From CAZUNO01 sp964621445 [NCBI: Candidatus Hadarchaeota archaeon] (GTDB taxonomy: Archaea; CAYQAE01; CAYVLA01), in contig CAZUNO010000010.1 of assembly GCA_964621445.1 (NCBI GenBank), forward strand, positions 1 through 64,000: DNA of 64,000 nucleotides, given 5' to 3'. How positions within the stretch are numbered: position 1 is the first letter of the stretch; each line of letters opens with the position of its first letter. The notes beneath the pieces are model-generated. The model searched no databases. It was not told where the DNA came from and saw only the letters and a program-made list of their open reading frames with translations. The translations under genes and the position numbers were made by a program. Positions 25,863-35,036 of the stretch are shown here, one piece after another.

Positions 25863-27088
25863 GCACCGAATTTCTCGGATTTGTTCATGAGGTCCAGAAG
25901 GATATTCATCAAATCCATACCCCTTATCCTTCCCAGTCCGCCCCGGGAGCAGCTTCTCTCGCCATATTCCTTGACCCAATCCACCCTAACTCCATTGCCG
26001 ATTATGGTAACGGGAACCGGGTCGCCAGAGTGATCCATGATCGATACTGGGGTGCTGTGATCGGCGGTAAATACCGTATAGGTCCCCTCGTCGATCTCGG
26101 ATAGGATGTACTGCACAGCTTCATCTATCCTTTCTATCATGTCAATTTTCCCGGCCGCGTCGCCATCATGACCCGTGAGATCACATCCCTTAATATTCAT
26201 CATAATGAAATCGTGGTCCGATAGACCATCAAGGGCTGCATCGGCCATGGCGACCGTGTCGGTATCCAGGCCCCCCGTGGATTTGGAAACATGTACCAAA
26301 TCCAGTCCAGCTACGCTGGCGACCCCGTAGATCAATCCGACTTCGGCAATGACGCCCCCCTTTATGCCGTATTTACCCTCAAAATTGGGAACTTCCTTGA
26401 GTTTCCCGGCTCCTCTTGCCAGTATGATGTTGGCGGGAAGAAGGCCCTTCTCCTCTCTGTCCTGGTTTATATCAACTTCGGGGAACTTTTCATGACTAAT
26501 TTCAACTAATTTGTTCAGAATCCTTGCGGTTTTCTCGGATTCCGGGTCTCCCCCCTCCGCCCTGTGAATGTGCTCATCGGTCTGGTGAGGATCAATGTCC
26601 GTGACATCCGCTCCCAGACCTTCCCCTCGTAGAATCAAGGCACCTCGATGGGCGACAGACTCCTTAAAGATGACCTCAACCCCTTCTATCTCGAGCCCAT
26701 TGAGCTCCTTTGCCAGTTCCTCAGTTCCCTGCTCGATACGACCGGCTCTTCTGTCCTTCACCACCATGTCCTCCTCACCAACTGTGGCAAAATTGCACCT
26801 GAAGGCCACGTCCCCTGGCTGAACATCCAGACCTATTCCGGCCGCCTCTATAGGACCACGACCAGGGTAGAATTCATAGGGGTCGAAACCCAGGTAGGCA
26901 AGGTGGGAGGTGTCGCTTCCAGGTCTAACCCCGGGAGCGATAGGGTCCATTATTCCATTTATCCCCATGGCCGATGCCCTGTCCAAATTGGGGCTTTCCG
27001 AAGCCTCCAAAGGGGTCTTTCCTTCCAGTTCGGGAACCGGTCTGTCACCCATCCCGTCAAATATCAATAACAGTGCCTTGTTGTCCAT
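25859..27088 (-). CDS. apgM: 2,3-bisphosphoglycerate-independent phosphoglycerate mutase, archaeal type
   Basis: 409 residues, the normal length for the archaeal ApgM family of the alkaline phosphatase superfamily. Visible are LLIFDGMGDRP (metal-binding Asp), PNLDRASAMGINGIMDP, GVRPGSDTSHLAYLGFDPYEFYPGRGP (nucleophile Ser in GSDTSH) and TVFTADHSTP with the metal-binding Asp and His. It interconverts 3- and 2-phosphoglycerate in glycolysis and gluconeogenesis. It is the last gene of a minus-strand operon HIT, mobB, apgM, beginning seven bases after mobB ends. Confidence 0.95.
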   Translation of the reverse strand: MDNKALLLIFDGMGDRPVPELEGKTPLEASESPNLDRASAMGINGIMDPIAPGVRPGSDTSHLAYLGFDPYEFYPGRGPIEAAGIGLDVQPGDVAFRCNFATVGEEDMVVKDRRAGRIEQGTEELAKELNGLEIEGVEVIFKESVAHRGALILRGEGLGADVTDIDPHQTDEHIHRAEGGDPESEKTARILNKLVEISHEKFPEVDINQDREEKGLLPANIILARGAGKLKEVPNFEGKYGIKGGVIAEVGLIYGVASVAGLDLVHVSKSTGGLDTDTVAMADAALDGLSDHDFIMMNIKGCDLTGHDGDAAGKIDMIERIDEAVQYILSEIDEGTYTVFTADHSTPVSIMDHSGDPVPVTIIGNGVRVDWVKEYGERSCSRGGLGRIRGMDLMNILLDLMNKSEKFGA

Positions 27089-27094
27089 AGATCT

Positions 27095-27802
27095 CTACCT
27101 CAATTCAATTTTGATTTCCTTTCCTTCCCCGCCTTTAAGACTGCTGGTCAGCCCCCTCACAGTGCTCTCCACAATATCCTGTACGAAAGGAGAAAGTGTT
27201 ATCATCTTCCCGTCCACCTGTAGGGTTACCCTATCCGTAAGCTGAGCGCACTCTTCATCTTTTGAAGTTCCTTCAAATATCTCGCTTGCTAGCTCGCTGC
27301 AACTACGGCGGCCGCATCTCCTGCAATTTTCGTTTGGTAATTTACGAAAGGCCCGGGACTCGATGGCTGAATATAGTTCCTCGGAATCCTCAATGAAAAT
27401 TGCCCCCTTCTCCTCGGCCAGTTCGCTTAGTTCCTCATTGCCGGTTACTATGAAGGTAAATTTATCTATCAATTCCAGGTCCTTCTCCTCCTGGGCCACA
27501 AGAACCTTGAGGAATCCTTTCATTTTTTTGAACCCTTCCAGTACGGCATAATCACATCCCTGCAACTCCCCCCAGAGTTCACCATCCTGCTCCAGTATGT
27601 GATAGACATTGGGGTCCACCCCCACTACCCTGCTGGCCCCCATGGCGAAATGTCGTTCGGTATCCTTATCTGGATTTATTTCATGAGAGGAGTGCTTGGC
27701 CGTATTGACTCTATAACCGGCCTCCCTGAGGTGCTTAATAAGGTCCTCGACCACCGATGTTTTTCCAGCGTTCTTATACCCGATGATGCCGACCACTTTC
27801 AT
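27095..27802 (-). CDS. mobB: MobB-like molybdopterin-guanine dinucleotide protein with Fe-S domain
   Basis: 235 residues. P-loop GYKNAGKTSVVEDLIKHL at residues 8-25 and TAKHSSHE identify MobB, a GTP-binding partner in attaching GMP to molybdopterin. A C-terminal extension holds CRRCGRRSCSELA plus a later EC, the layout of a 4Fe-4S FeS domain seen in archaeal MobB fusions. ATG overlaps the stop of the HIT gene in an ATGA arrangement, so translation is coupled. No other molybdopterin genes are in the window, so the target enzyme cannot be named. Confidence 0.85.
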   Translation of the reverse strand: MKVVGIIGYKNAGKTSVVEDLIKHLREAGYRVNTAKHSSHEINPDKDTERHFAMGASRVVGVDPNVYHILEQDGELWGELQGCDYAVLEGFKKMKGFLKVLVAQEEKDLELIDKFTFIVTGNEELSELAEEKGAIFIEDSEELYSAIESRAFRKLPNENCRRCGRRSCSELASEIFEGTSKDEECAQLTDRVTLQVDGKMITLSPFVQDIVESTVRGLTSSLKGGEGKEIKIELR

Positions 27803-28299
27803 TTCAAAACCTCCGAGAATGCGGACCTTATTTTCCCAAGATATTTTTCGGGGTCCTCGATCATTATTCTACCCTTGCCAATAATGTCTATGAATCCTAA
27901 CTCGCTTTCAAATCTTGGAACAATATGGGCGTGGAGATGTTTGATGCTGGCTCCGGAAACCTTCCCAATGTTAAAACCGATGTTGAAACCGCCCGGGCTA
28001 TATGCACGTTTGAGCGCCTCGGTCGCAAGGTTCATGGCTGATAGTAGGTCCTTTTCCTCCTTTTCCTCTAGATCCGATAGCTCAGTGAGGTGCCTAAATG
28101 GGAAAACCATCAGGTGTCCGGGGTTGTAGGGATACAGGTTCAAAACGGCCATACAGCTATCGCCCCGCCAGACTTCAAGCTTTCTAACCTCAGGGTCCTC
28201 ATCTGCGATTGAGCATAGAATGCAGTTGACCTTTGGTCTTTCTCCGCCCTTAACATAACCTGCTTTACTCGGAACCCACAGATAGGAATCGAAGTTCAC
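27799..28299 (-). CDS. HIT family protein
   Basis: 166 residues from GTG 28299. The histidine triad is HLHAHIVPR near residue 120; an N-terminal CILC pair and a second half-site (HLMVFPFRH) give the zinc-type Hint/FHIT-like layout. These proteins hydrolyse dinucleoside polyphosphates or AMP-lysine. The gene opens the minus-strand unit HIT, mobB, apgM, and is divergent from alaX. Likely cytoplasmic housekeeping. Confidence 0.9.
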   Translation of the reverse strand: MNFDSYLWVPSKAGYVKGGERPKVNCILCSIADEDPEVRKLEVWRGDSCMAVLNLYPYNPGHLMVFPFRHLTELSDLEEKEEKDLLSAMNLATEALKRAYSPGGFNIGFNIGKVSGASIKHLHAHIVPRFESELGFIDIIGKGRIMIEDPEKYLGKIRSAFSEVLK

Positions 28300-28425
28300 C
28301 TACTCGCCTCTTTTCTCCGGTGATCTACTACTACCTGGCGGGTGAAACCTTGAAAAATGACACCACCAATCTTTGAATTGGTCAAAGAATTAAATCATCC
28401 CACCCAAACAAGGAGGGGTAAGATA

Positions 28426-29130
28426 TTGACTGAGCTCCTATACTTCCATGATTGCTATCTCTCAGAATTCAAGGCTAGTGTAGAAGGTAAGTCGTCCAGA
28501 GGAATAGTTTTGGATAGAACGGCCTTTTACCCTGCTGGTGGGGGACAGCCCTGTGATACCGGGATAATGAATACCTCAGAGAGGAGCTACACCGTTGAGA
28601 AGGTGAAGAAACAGGGCTCTGACGTGGTCCACATCCTATCCGGTTCCGGACCCGAAGTGGGGGAATCAGTCCAGTGTAGGCTGGACTGGGAAAGAAGATA
28701 TTCCCATATGAAATATCACACGGCGCAACATCTGCTATCGGCGTATTTTCTTTCGAAGCACGGGGCTGGGACAGTAGGTAATAGTAGACATGACCAGGGG
28801 GCAACTATAGATTTTGCAGTGACCAAGCTTCAGGATTCGGAGATCAAAGCTGTGGAGGACCGGATAAATATCTGGATAGAGGAGGCAAATCCAGTGGAGA
28901 TATTCATGTTGCCTCGAGAAGATGCCCTGGATAGATTGGACCCCAGGAGAACGAGAATAGAATTGCTCCCGAAATCCGTACGCAGTTTAAGGATTGTCAG
29001 AATAGCCGATATTGACGAAGTTGCCTGTGCAGGTACCCATGTTAGAAACACACGGGAGCTGGGTTGTTTTAATATAGAGAAGTTTGGGCAGCGGAGAAAT
29101 GGACTAAGAGTAGAGTTTACCCTGGCCTGA
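28426..29130 (+). CDS. alaX: Alanyl-tRNA editing protein AlaX, copy 1
   Basis: Free-standing editing domain homologous to the second half of alanyl-tRNA synthetase. Zinc ligands are HTAQHLLS (two His) and CAGTHV (Cys and His); the glycine-rich motif YPAGGGQP is present. About 234 residues from TTG 28426, which has GGAGG nine bases upstream; the open frame extends to an ATG at 28357 but those residues are not part of the fold. It removes Ser (or Gly) from tRNA-Ala. A second copy is at 47947-48675. Thirteen bases ahead of the membrane metalloprotease-like gene. Confidence 0.9.
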   Translation: MTELLYFHDCYLSEFKASVEGKSSRGIVLDRTAFYPAGGGQPCDTGIMNTSERSYTVEKVKKQGSDVVHILSGSGPEVGESVQCRLDWERRYSHMKYHTAQHLLSAYFLSKHGAGTVGNSRHDQGATIDFAVTKLQDSEIKAVEDRINIWIEEANPVEIFMLPREDALDRLDPRRTRIELLPKSVRSLRIVRIADIDEVACAGTHVRNTRELGCFNIEKFGQRRNGLRVEFTLA

Positions 29131-29142
29131 TTTGGTGTTGGA

Positions 29143-30105
29143 ATGAGTAGACCGCAGATCATGAGGAGGGTGCCAACCCTTACCGATTCGTTCTTTCTAT
29201 CCTTTGTGTTCTTCCTGCTATCCGATATTCACCAGATTGTAAGAGACCCCAGCATTGAAAACCTGTTGAGGATACTCACTTCCTTACAGTTCACGGCGAG
29301 ATCGCCCTTCGACTACCCTGCTTTTCTATTCCTATCCCTGGTAATAATCAACCTCATAGCGATCCTTATTGCTCGCCTAAGGTCCCCAGAGCCAAAGCTA
29401 TTTGTTACGAACATACCTTTGGGCCAGGGACAGGTCTCATTGGCAATTGCGGAGGCGGAGGCTTTGCATTTGGGGAATACACTGGAGGACAAAGCTGATA
29501 AGCTCTCTATCGCGGTGCCAATTTCTCCCAAAATAATTGATTCCGAGGTCGGTGAATATCCAGAAGGGAGAAACGAAATGTTACGAAAAATGGTATCCGA
29601 TGCCATCCAAGGATCAGATCCTCCCCGTGCAAAAATACATGAGTCAATCATGACCGATCTGCTGCTAAGCTTGTCGAACCGGCTTGGAATAAAAATTGGG
29701 GGCATGTACCATCCTCTTCAGGATAAGATATCCATTAGCCCATTTCTTGGCCCGATAACCAGGGGATACGTTTATGCGCACGAACTTTTTCATTCCGCGG
29801 GGTTGGGAGAGGTATGGGCGGAAATTGGAGCCATCCAGGTATGCCTTTCATTTTCGGACCAACATAGGGGATACTATGAAATATTTGGGTTATATCTCCT
29901 CGTCAGATCAATCGCGAGCTATCTCTCACAACAGGGGGGATTAGAGAAAATAAAGGATAATATCCCAATTGCAATCGGCAATTCAGAAGGTCTTGGAGAA
30001 AAGCTGATTTACGGCAGAAAGACCCGCCTTGAAAGTGATGTATACCTGACGGTCAAGAAAACCGATCGTCTAATCCGCGGAAGTCGAAACATTCAGGGAG
30101 GATAG
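29143..30105 (+). CDS. Membrane protein with HExxH zinc-peptidase motif
   Basis: 320 residues. Two membrane helices near 14-30 and 58-80, then a cytoplasmic or extracellular domain with HELFH at residues 213-217, followed by EVWAE eight to twelve residues later, which could supply the third zinc ligand (gluzincin-like). Short loop phrases NRLGIKIGGMYHP and ISPFLGPITRGY precede it. The overall pattern resembles M48/M56-like membrane zincins but is too divergent to place. It starts 13 bases after alaX. Its 3' end overlaps the convergent FAD oxidoreductase gene by 13 bases. Confidence 0.65.
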   Translation: MSRPQIMRRVPTLTDSFFLSFVFFLLSDIHQIVRDPSIENLLRILTSLQFTARSPFDYPAFLFLSLVIINLIAILIARLRSPEPKLFVTNIPLGQGQVSLAIAEAEALHLGNTLEDKADKLSIAVPISPKIIDSEVGEYPEGRNEMLRKMVSDAIQGSDPPRAKIHESIMTDLLLSLSNRLGIKIGGMYHPLQDKISISPFLGPITRGYVYAHELFHSAGLGEVWAEIGAIQVCLSFSDQHRGYYEIFGLYLLVRSIASYLSQQGGLEKIKDNIPIAIGNSEGLGEKLIYGRKTRLESDVYLTVKKTDRLIRGSRNIQGG

Positions 30106-32432
30106 ATTTTAACCTGATAGACCCTGGCCGGCCAGCCTTCTTCTATGGTGGAGAGCACGGTCAATTTCAGCTTTGAGGTGGAGATCTTGTCGAATTTATG
30201 GATCCTGAACCTCTTGTAGTTATCTTCAACCGAAAATAGCTCACACCAGTCATCATTACCAAGATACTCCATAAGGTAGGATGAAACGCACATACCTGGG
30301 GCCTCTCTTTCGGGATGGTTGAAGGGCATGTCTCTGAATGCTCTGTATAGGGTGTCAAATGTCAGATGTAACTCCGCAATGTTAACCTGTTTCGGGAATT
30401 CAAAGGTCAAATCCTGGGGTAATGGTTCACCTCTCTCTGAAATCCACATGTTGACCGGATTGGTGCAAAAGCGCCTTGAAAAACCATTCACCACATTGCT
30501 CGCCTCCCCGTAAACCGGTTGGGGAGAGATCTTAAACAGGGGCACCTCCGGCCCCGTTAGGTAGGTTTCGGATTTCTCGTCGGTCCAACATCCAAAGGCT
30601 ACATCCATACTTGCGTTTTCTTGACCCCAATAAAGACCATTGGCAGGGGGTATGCATAACACCATCCTCTCCTCATCGGATAGGGGGTCTCTATCCGGAA
30701 GATCGATCCCATGGAAATCTATCTCGGTCCATCCCTGCCATTCTGGGGGAACGGTGGTCTCGGAAAAGGAAAGTTTCTGGAATTTCTTAATTCGGTTATC
30801 CCCGCCCCATGACATGCGGTTGGATTGTCCTTCTATATGCCCGGGTTGGATATTCTCATCCTTATTTTTCCACTTTTTATCGGCCTTGAAGAATTCCAAT
30901 CGGGCCGGAATGGATATCTCCCTTGAGGTGTCATTTCTGAGATAGATCATGATTCGATTAAGATGTCGGGGCCAGTCCCAAAACATCAAGCCCCTAGTAC
31001 GGTCGAGGGGGAGCCATTCATCCAATCTACTTGAATCGAATTTTTGCTCACTACTTGCACTGATCTTAGATCTCCTGGCGAGGTCGTTTTCATCCCGGTT
31101 AGGTGTTCCAAGCAGCGTTGCATCGTTTCTAAGAAGCAGCTGTTTTAGTTCTCGGATATGTTTCTCGTATATTTCCCGGGGGCTGCAGCTGTACCTCTTG
31201 CATAGCCAGGCGGCGGCACCAACTGCCTGCCCACCGGTGGCCAGCGTCTTCTGGAGTCTCACCGTTCCCAAAGCGATGTGGCTTACGCTGATTAGCCTCC
31301 CCGCCAGGAATAGGTTATCCAGGTCTCTTGAGTATAGACATCTAAATGGTATGCTGTAGAGACGTGGAACTGAGTGAAAATTGACTTTTGCCTGGTGGCC
31401 GACCGGGTCGTGGACATCAACGGCATATCCGCCGTATCCAACCTCGTCCTCGAAAATGCGCCCTGACTCCACATCTCTTTGATTTAGTGTATAGTCCCCG
31501 ATGAATCTTCTGCTCTCCCTCTTCCCGGCCTTGGGGCTAACCCATACCAGTTCCCAGTTTCTGGACTCCTCCGGATGGGCCTCGTTCTTGATATGATTCC
31601 AAACGCTGTACAGCTGGCCGATCAGTCTATCATAGATCTGGTGATCGTCGGAAATGGTGTTAAGTTCGCCTCCAGTTTCCGTGTGGTAAAGGAAACAGAG
31701 ATCCGCATCTGGATTCCATGCTGCATGGGCGTTTACGCAGTCGGTGACAACCTCTTCTCGACCGTAACCGTACCCCACCTCGAATGGCGGGGTTCCTGGA
31801 GGAGGAACGAATTTGACGGGGTGATCGGTTTTCCGGACTAGAGCGGTGACGCTGGTCCCCATAGTTTTGTCGTCGGCCCTTTGGGGCGCGCTCCTCTCAT
31901 CGAAATGAGCTGACTTCTCCCGACCCATTCTAAATTTGGCCCCCGCAGAAGCCGCGATATGGCCATCGCCGGAGGCGTCAATGACCGCCACACCTACTTT
32001 GATTGAGAGGGTGTTGAAGGTGGCCATGTCCTCTGCCAAGACCTCCGTTATCTCCTGCCCATTGGTTTTTGCCTCACGGGCATAGGTTCTGCGAAAAACT
32101 TTAACCCCCGCCTCCCGCAACATCACTTCAAGCAGGGTATCCCATTGCCTAGCGATGTTGTAGTGATAACCATGGGTAAACAATTTGACATTAAGGCGTG
32201 CTGCCTCCTCCTCGATTTCATTGATAATACCCGTTTCCGAGGCAAAGGGATGAAAGCTATGGGCCCCCGAGATGTGAACCCCTAGATTGGGACTCGAGTT
32301 TCCGCCCAAGACATCGTCCTTCTCCAGTAGGGTTACCGAGCATCCAAGACGCCCGGCCTGTATAGCGGAACATATACCCGCCATGCCCGACCCTATAACG
32401 ACGACATCTGCTTTATCTCGAATAGCATTCAT
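30093..32432 (-). CDS. FAD-dependent oxidoreductase (FAD_oxidored type)
   Basis: 779 residues. N-terminal dinucleotide-binding VVVIGSGMAGICSAIQAGRLG and LLEKDDVLGGNSSPNLGVHISGAHS are typical of the secreted or cytoplasmic FAD_oxidored proteins found in polysaccharide-degrading gene clusters. VIDASGDGHIAASAGAKFRMGRE is the second FAD-site motif, and ALGTVRLQKTLATGGQAVGAAAWL the C-terminal FAD contact. The last 300 residues form an extra beta-sandwich-like part. It lacks a signal peptide. It ends the minus-strand unit sfsA, zinc-ribbon gene, this gene (2-base spacing). Substrate unknown, probably a sugar derivative. Confidence 0.88.
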   Translation of the reverse strand: MNAIRDKADVVVIGSGMAGICSAIQAGRLGCSVTLLEKDDVLGGNSSPNLGVHISGAHSFHPFASETGIINEIEEEAARLNVKLFTHGYHYNIARQWDTLLEVMLREAGVKVFRRTYAREAKTNGQEITEVLAEDMATFNTLSIKVGVAVIDASGDGHIAASAGAKFRMGREKSAHFDERSAPQRADDKTMGTSVTALVRKTDHPVKFVPPPGTPPFEVGYGYGREEVVTDCVNAHAAWNPDADLCFLYHTETGGELNTISDDHQIYDRLIGQLYSVWNHIKNEAHPEESRNWELVWVSPKAGKRESRRFIGDYTLNQRDVESGRIFEDEVGYGGYAVDVHDPVGHQAKVNFHSVPRLYSIPFRCLYSRDLDNLFLAGRLISVSHIALGTVRLQKTLATGGQAVGAAAWLCKRYSCSPREIYEKHIRELKQLLLRNDATLLGTPNRDENDLARRSKISASSEQKFDSSRLDEWLPLDRTRGLMFWDWPRHLNRIMIYLRNDTSREISIPARLEFFKADKKWKNKDENIQPGHIEGQSNRMSWGGDNRIKKFQKLSFSETTVPPEWQGWTEIDFHGIDLPDRDPLSDEERMVLCIPPANGLYWGQENASMDVAFGCWTDEKSETYLTGPEVPLFKISPQPVYGEASNVVNGFSRRFCTNPVNMWISERGEPLPQDLTFEFPKQVNIAELHLTFDTLYRAFRDMPFNHPEREAPGMCVSSYLMEYLGNDDWCELFSVEDNYKRFRIHKFDKISTSKLKLTVLSTIEEGWPARVYQVKIYPP

Positions 32433-32434
32433 AC

Positions 32435-32785
32435 TTATCCCTTGGATACGGCGTCTTTGTTCCCTTTGGTTTCTTTGACCTGGCCGGGGGTCAGATTCTC
32501 GATCTTGCTTGTTCTCATGTCTATGGAGTATTCAAGGAAGACTCCGCAATCCCTGGTCTTCCAGTTATGTTTACCAAATCGGGTGAGGGCTAAGCCATCT
32601 TTCATATGGAAGGTCATTCCACAGGCATAACAGCAGAATCCATCGCTGTAGAATAGCATTGGTGCATCACACTTTGGGCAGGATAAGCTCTGTCTTGGAC
32701 TATTTAGTGAATGGATAAGGAGTATATTCCCACTTTTGTCCCAATAAAGATACCAGTTATCCTCGGGTAAAACGCTTGGATCCAA
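32435..32785 (-). CDS. Zinc-ribbon protein
   Basis: 116 residues from TTG 32785, which is preceded by GGTGGAGAG. Two Cys pairs, CPKC and CYAC, spaced by 14 residues, form a zinc ribbon in the middle. The rest (WYLYWDKSGN at the start and a charged tail) is not recognised. It sits between sfsA (32 bases) and the FAD oxidoreductase (2 bases) on the same strand. Probably a nucleic-acid or protein-binding adaptor; no function can be assigned. Confidence 0.65.
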   Translation of the reverse strand: MDPSVLPEDNWYLYWDKSGNILLIHSLNSPRQSLSCPKCDAPMLFYSDGFCCYACGMTFHMKDGLALTRFGKHNWKTRDCGVFLEYSIDMRTSKIENLTPGQVKETKGNKDAVSKG

Positions 32786-32817
32786 ATGGTCTCTCCACCA
32801 AATCTATGTTTTTCCAC

Positions 32818-33537
32818 CTAGTCCTTTTTCCTCAGTCCGGGCTCCAACTTAACCGTTTCCTGCAAGGTCACAGACCTTCTGTTTACCTGGCAATTATAGG
32901 CCTGAACGATTACCCCGCTGGAAGCTGCGGAGTACAGCGCATCGGTGAAATCGGGATCCATTTCCGAGTTGGGTTTAAAACTGGATGCATCTGATCTCTG
33001 GATAACGAATAGTAAGTAGCTTTTGTATCCATTACTTGCCGCCTGTTCAAGATGACGAAGATGCCTGGTACCTCTCTTTGTGGGGGCGTCCGGGAATAAC
33101 GCTTGACCATTTTCCACTAGAGTACAGGATTTAACCTCTAACAGGCAATCCCTTCCATTTCTAAGCAGGAAATCAAAGCGGCTATTCCCGAAGGGAATTT
33201 CACGCCTAAGGAATTCATAGCTGACGAATTCCGGTATATAGCTTTCTTCAAGGGCCTTTTGCACCAGAGCATTGGGCAATCTGCTATCAATGGAAACGGG
33301 CACATTCCCATCAAAGGCTAGAACCAGGTCATAATTGGTCTTTCTCAGCTTACCGTCAACATTCCTCAGCATCACCTGACAGCCCGGGTAAAGCAATTCC
33401 TCCATCCGGCCAGGATTGGGAACATGGCAATACACGAGTCCGAAACTAGTTTGAACTTTAGCAAGAAATCTGTTGACCCTTTCTTTGAGAATGCCTGAGG
33501 ATGATATATCTAGGGAAATTTTTGGGGGCATTTTCAA
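32818..33537 (-). CDS. sfsA: SfsA-family protein (sugar fermentation stimulation)
   Basis: 239 residues from TTG 33537 or ATG 33531. Family landmarks are RVNRFLAKV, HVPNPGRMEELLYPG, and the nuclease-like core RFDFLLRNGRDCLLEVKSCTLVENG (Asp, Glu and Lys), FPDAPTKRGTRHLRHL and the C-terminal FTDALYSAASSGVIVQAY. SfsA has an N-terminal OB-fold and a PD-(D/E)XK-like domain and binds DNA; its cellular role is not settled. Widespread in archaea, so ordinary here. Confidence 0.92.
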   Translation of the reverse strand: MKMPPKISLDISSSGILKERVNRFLAKVQTSFGLVYCHVPNPGRMEELLYPGCQVMLRNVDGKLRKTNYDLVLAFDGNVPVSIDSRLPNALVQKALEESYIPEFVSYEFLRREIPFGNSRFDFLLRNGRDCLLEVKSCTLVENGQALFPDAPTKRGTRHLRHLEQAASNGYKSYLLFVIQRSDASSFKPNSEMDPDFTDALYSAASSGVIVQAYNCQVNRRSVTLQETVKLEPGLRKKD

Positions 33538-33685
33538 CTCCGATAGCTTACAGTATATCTTAGAGACATGCGCAGTAAAGAATTGTACTGGAGACGGCGT
33601 GATTTCCTTAAGGTGTAGGAGTTGCTTCGGTTATTTGACTTAGGTTGATAGATTACCAGCTTCAAAAGGGCAGCGCCATGTTACC

Positions 33686-34942
33686 CTAGGATAGCCGCGT
33701 CACGTCGACCTCGCGATACACGCTTCTTCGTACCATCAGGTTCCAGATCACCACTCCGCATATGAGGAAGGTTCCGCTGACGGTCAACCATTCTATGAAG
33801 TAGACCCAAGCGAGAGCCGAATTCTTGAGATCCAACAGGTCGTCCTCTAGATCCCAAAGGCCATCTAGAATGACATCCATCCTTCCATATGAGTCATCGA
33901 AATCCCCGTTTAGATACTCATTATCGGCTTTACTCTTCTTTTCCTCGATTTCTCCGAGATGGGAATAGATTTCAACCGTGTTGGCTCCGAATTTTTCCGT
34001 GAATTCGGCCATGGAGTACATTGAGGACTTGTCTATTTGGTATTGACGAAATAGAGTTCGTAGGGCATGAACCCTAAGGGCATCCTCTGGAAGTTCCCGG
34101 TTGGTTGCGTGCCAGACCACATTGGCGATTATGTCCATTGAATAGGGGTTTCTATCCATCCTCCAGAAAGGTTCGATTACCATGTCCATGGCGGTAAAGG
34201 TAGTTGCATTCTCATAGTTCCATTCGAATAGATGTGCTACATAGCCTGGGAATGGATTACCAACGCTTTTCAACTTACTTTTAACCCAGGTGTGTATGGT
34301 TGACCCTGGACGGGGGATGGTCAGAACGCCCCTGTAGGTGGTAAATTCCTCCTCAATGTATTCCTGAAAAGGCCTAACGACTGCGGGGAGGCTTTGTTCG
34401 TCATTAACTATCAGGGGACCGGTGGGGAAGGACATCCCTCCTGCTTGATAGATGGAACTACCGACCACGGCCGGAACATCATTGGGAAATACTTTGGAAA
34501 CCATGCTGTTCAGCCAGGGCCCTGACCAGGCCGTACTCATGCTCTGGACGCTCCTGGTGTTCATGCCCCCCAATCCCTCCTTGGCAATCGCGTCGTGCAT
34601 CCATTTTACCTGCTTGTTGGTAAAAAAAGTCATATCTATTGAGGCCAGGAGGACGAAGTCGTAATTCTTCATTTCATCATAGGTTCTGGGGAAGTAAATT
34701 CGTATCATCTGAGTGACTTCGGACCCGCTTACCCCTCCAAAATCTCTGGCAGGGATGACCATGCCGCCGAATGAAGGCTCACTAAGCAGCCATCCTCTGA
34801 TAACGCCCATCCGAGATTCTCCCGCTTTACAGGTAGCAATCAATTTAGCTGGTTCTGAGGAGTTCCCCCCCACAGCCGAAGGTAGAATGAGCGCGAAAAT
34901 TATGGTAATCATGATAAAGATTAGGATAGGACGGAGATTCAA
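33686..34942 (-). CDS. P-family membrane protein 5
   Basis: 418 residues from TTG 34942. Signal peptide ends near AVG-GN. Ectodomain: AKLIATCKAGESRMG, MIRIYFPRTYDEM, FTNKQVKWMHDAI, GGMNTRSVQSM, FPNDVPAVV, WNYENATTFTAMD. Then RELPEDALRVHALR, FTEKFGANTVE, a hairpin (YLNGDFDDSYGRM) and a membrane helix ending IWNLMVRRSVYREVDVTRLS. Closest to P4 by eye. It stands alone, divergent from a sulfatase gene at 35037 with under 100 bases between starts, which may mean shared control with polysaccharide degradation. Confidence 0.8.
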   Translation of the reverse strand: MNLRPILIFIMITIIFALILPSAVGGNSSEPAKLIATCKAGESRMGVIRGWLLSEPSFGGMVIPARDFGGVSGSEVTQMIRIYFPRTYDEMKNYDFVLLASIDMTFFTNKQVKWMHDAIAKEGLGGMNTRSVQSMSTAWSGPWLNSMVSKVFPNDVPAVVGSSIYQAGGMSFPTGPLIVNDEQSLPAVVRPFQEYIEEEFTTYRGVLTIPRPGSTIHTWVKSKLKSVGNPFPGYVAHLFEWNYENATTFTAMDMVIEPFWRMDRNPYSMDIIANVVWHATNRELPEDALRVHALRTLFRQYQIDKSSMYSMAEFTEKFGANTVEIYSHLGEIEEKKSKADNEYLNGDFDDSYGRMDVILDGLWDLEDDLLDLKNSALAWVYFIEWLTVSGTFLICGVVIWNLMVRRSVYREVDVTRLS

Positions 34943-35036
34943 TTTCAGCCACCAGCCGGGGTTCTCTCAGCGGGCTTCGGAAAGTTGGCTTTATCCTTAA
35001 TAATATTACATTAGTAAGGAGTAGGAGATATGAGGA

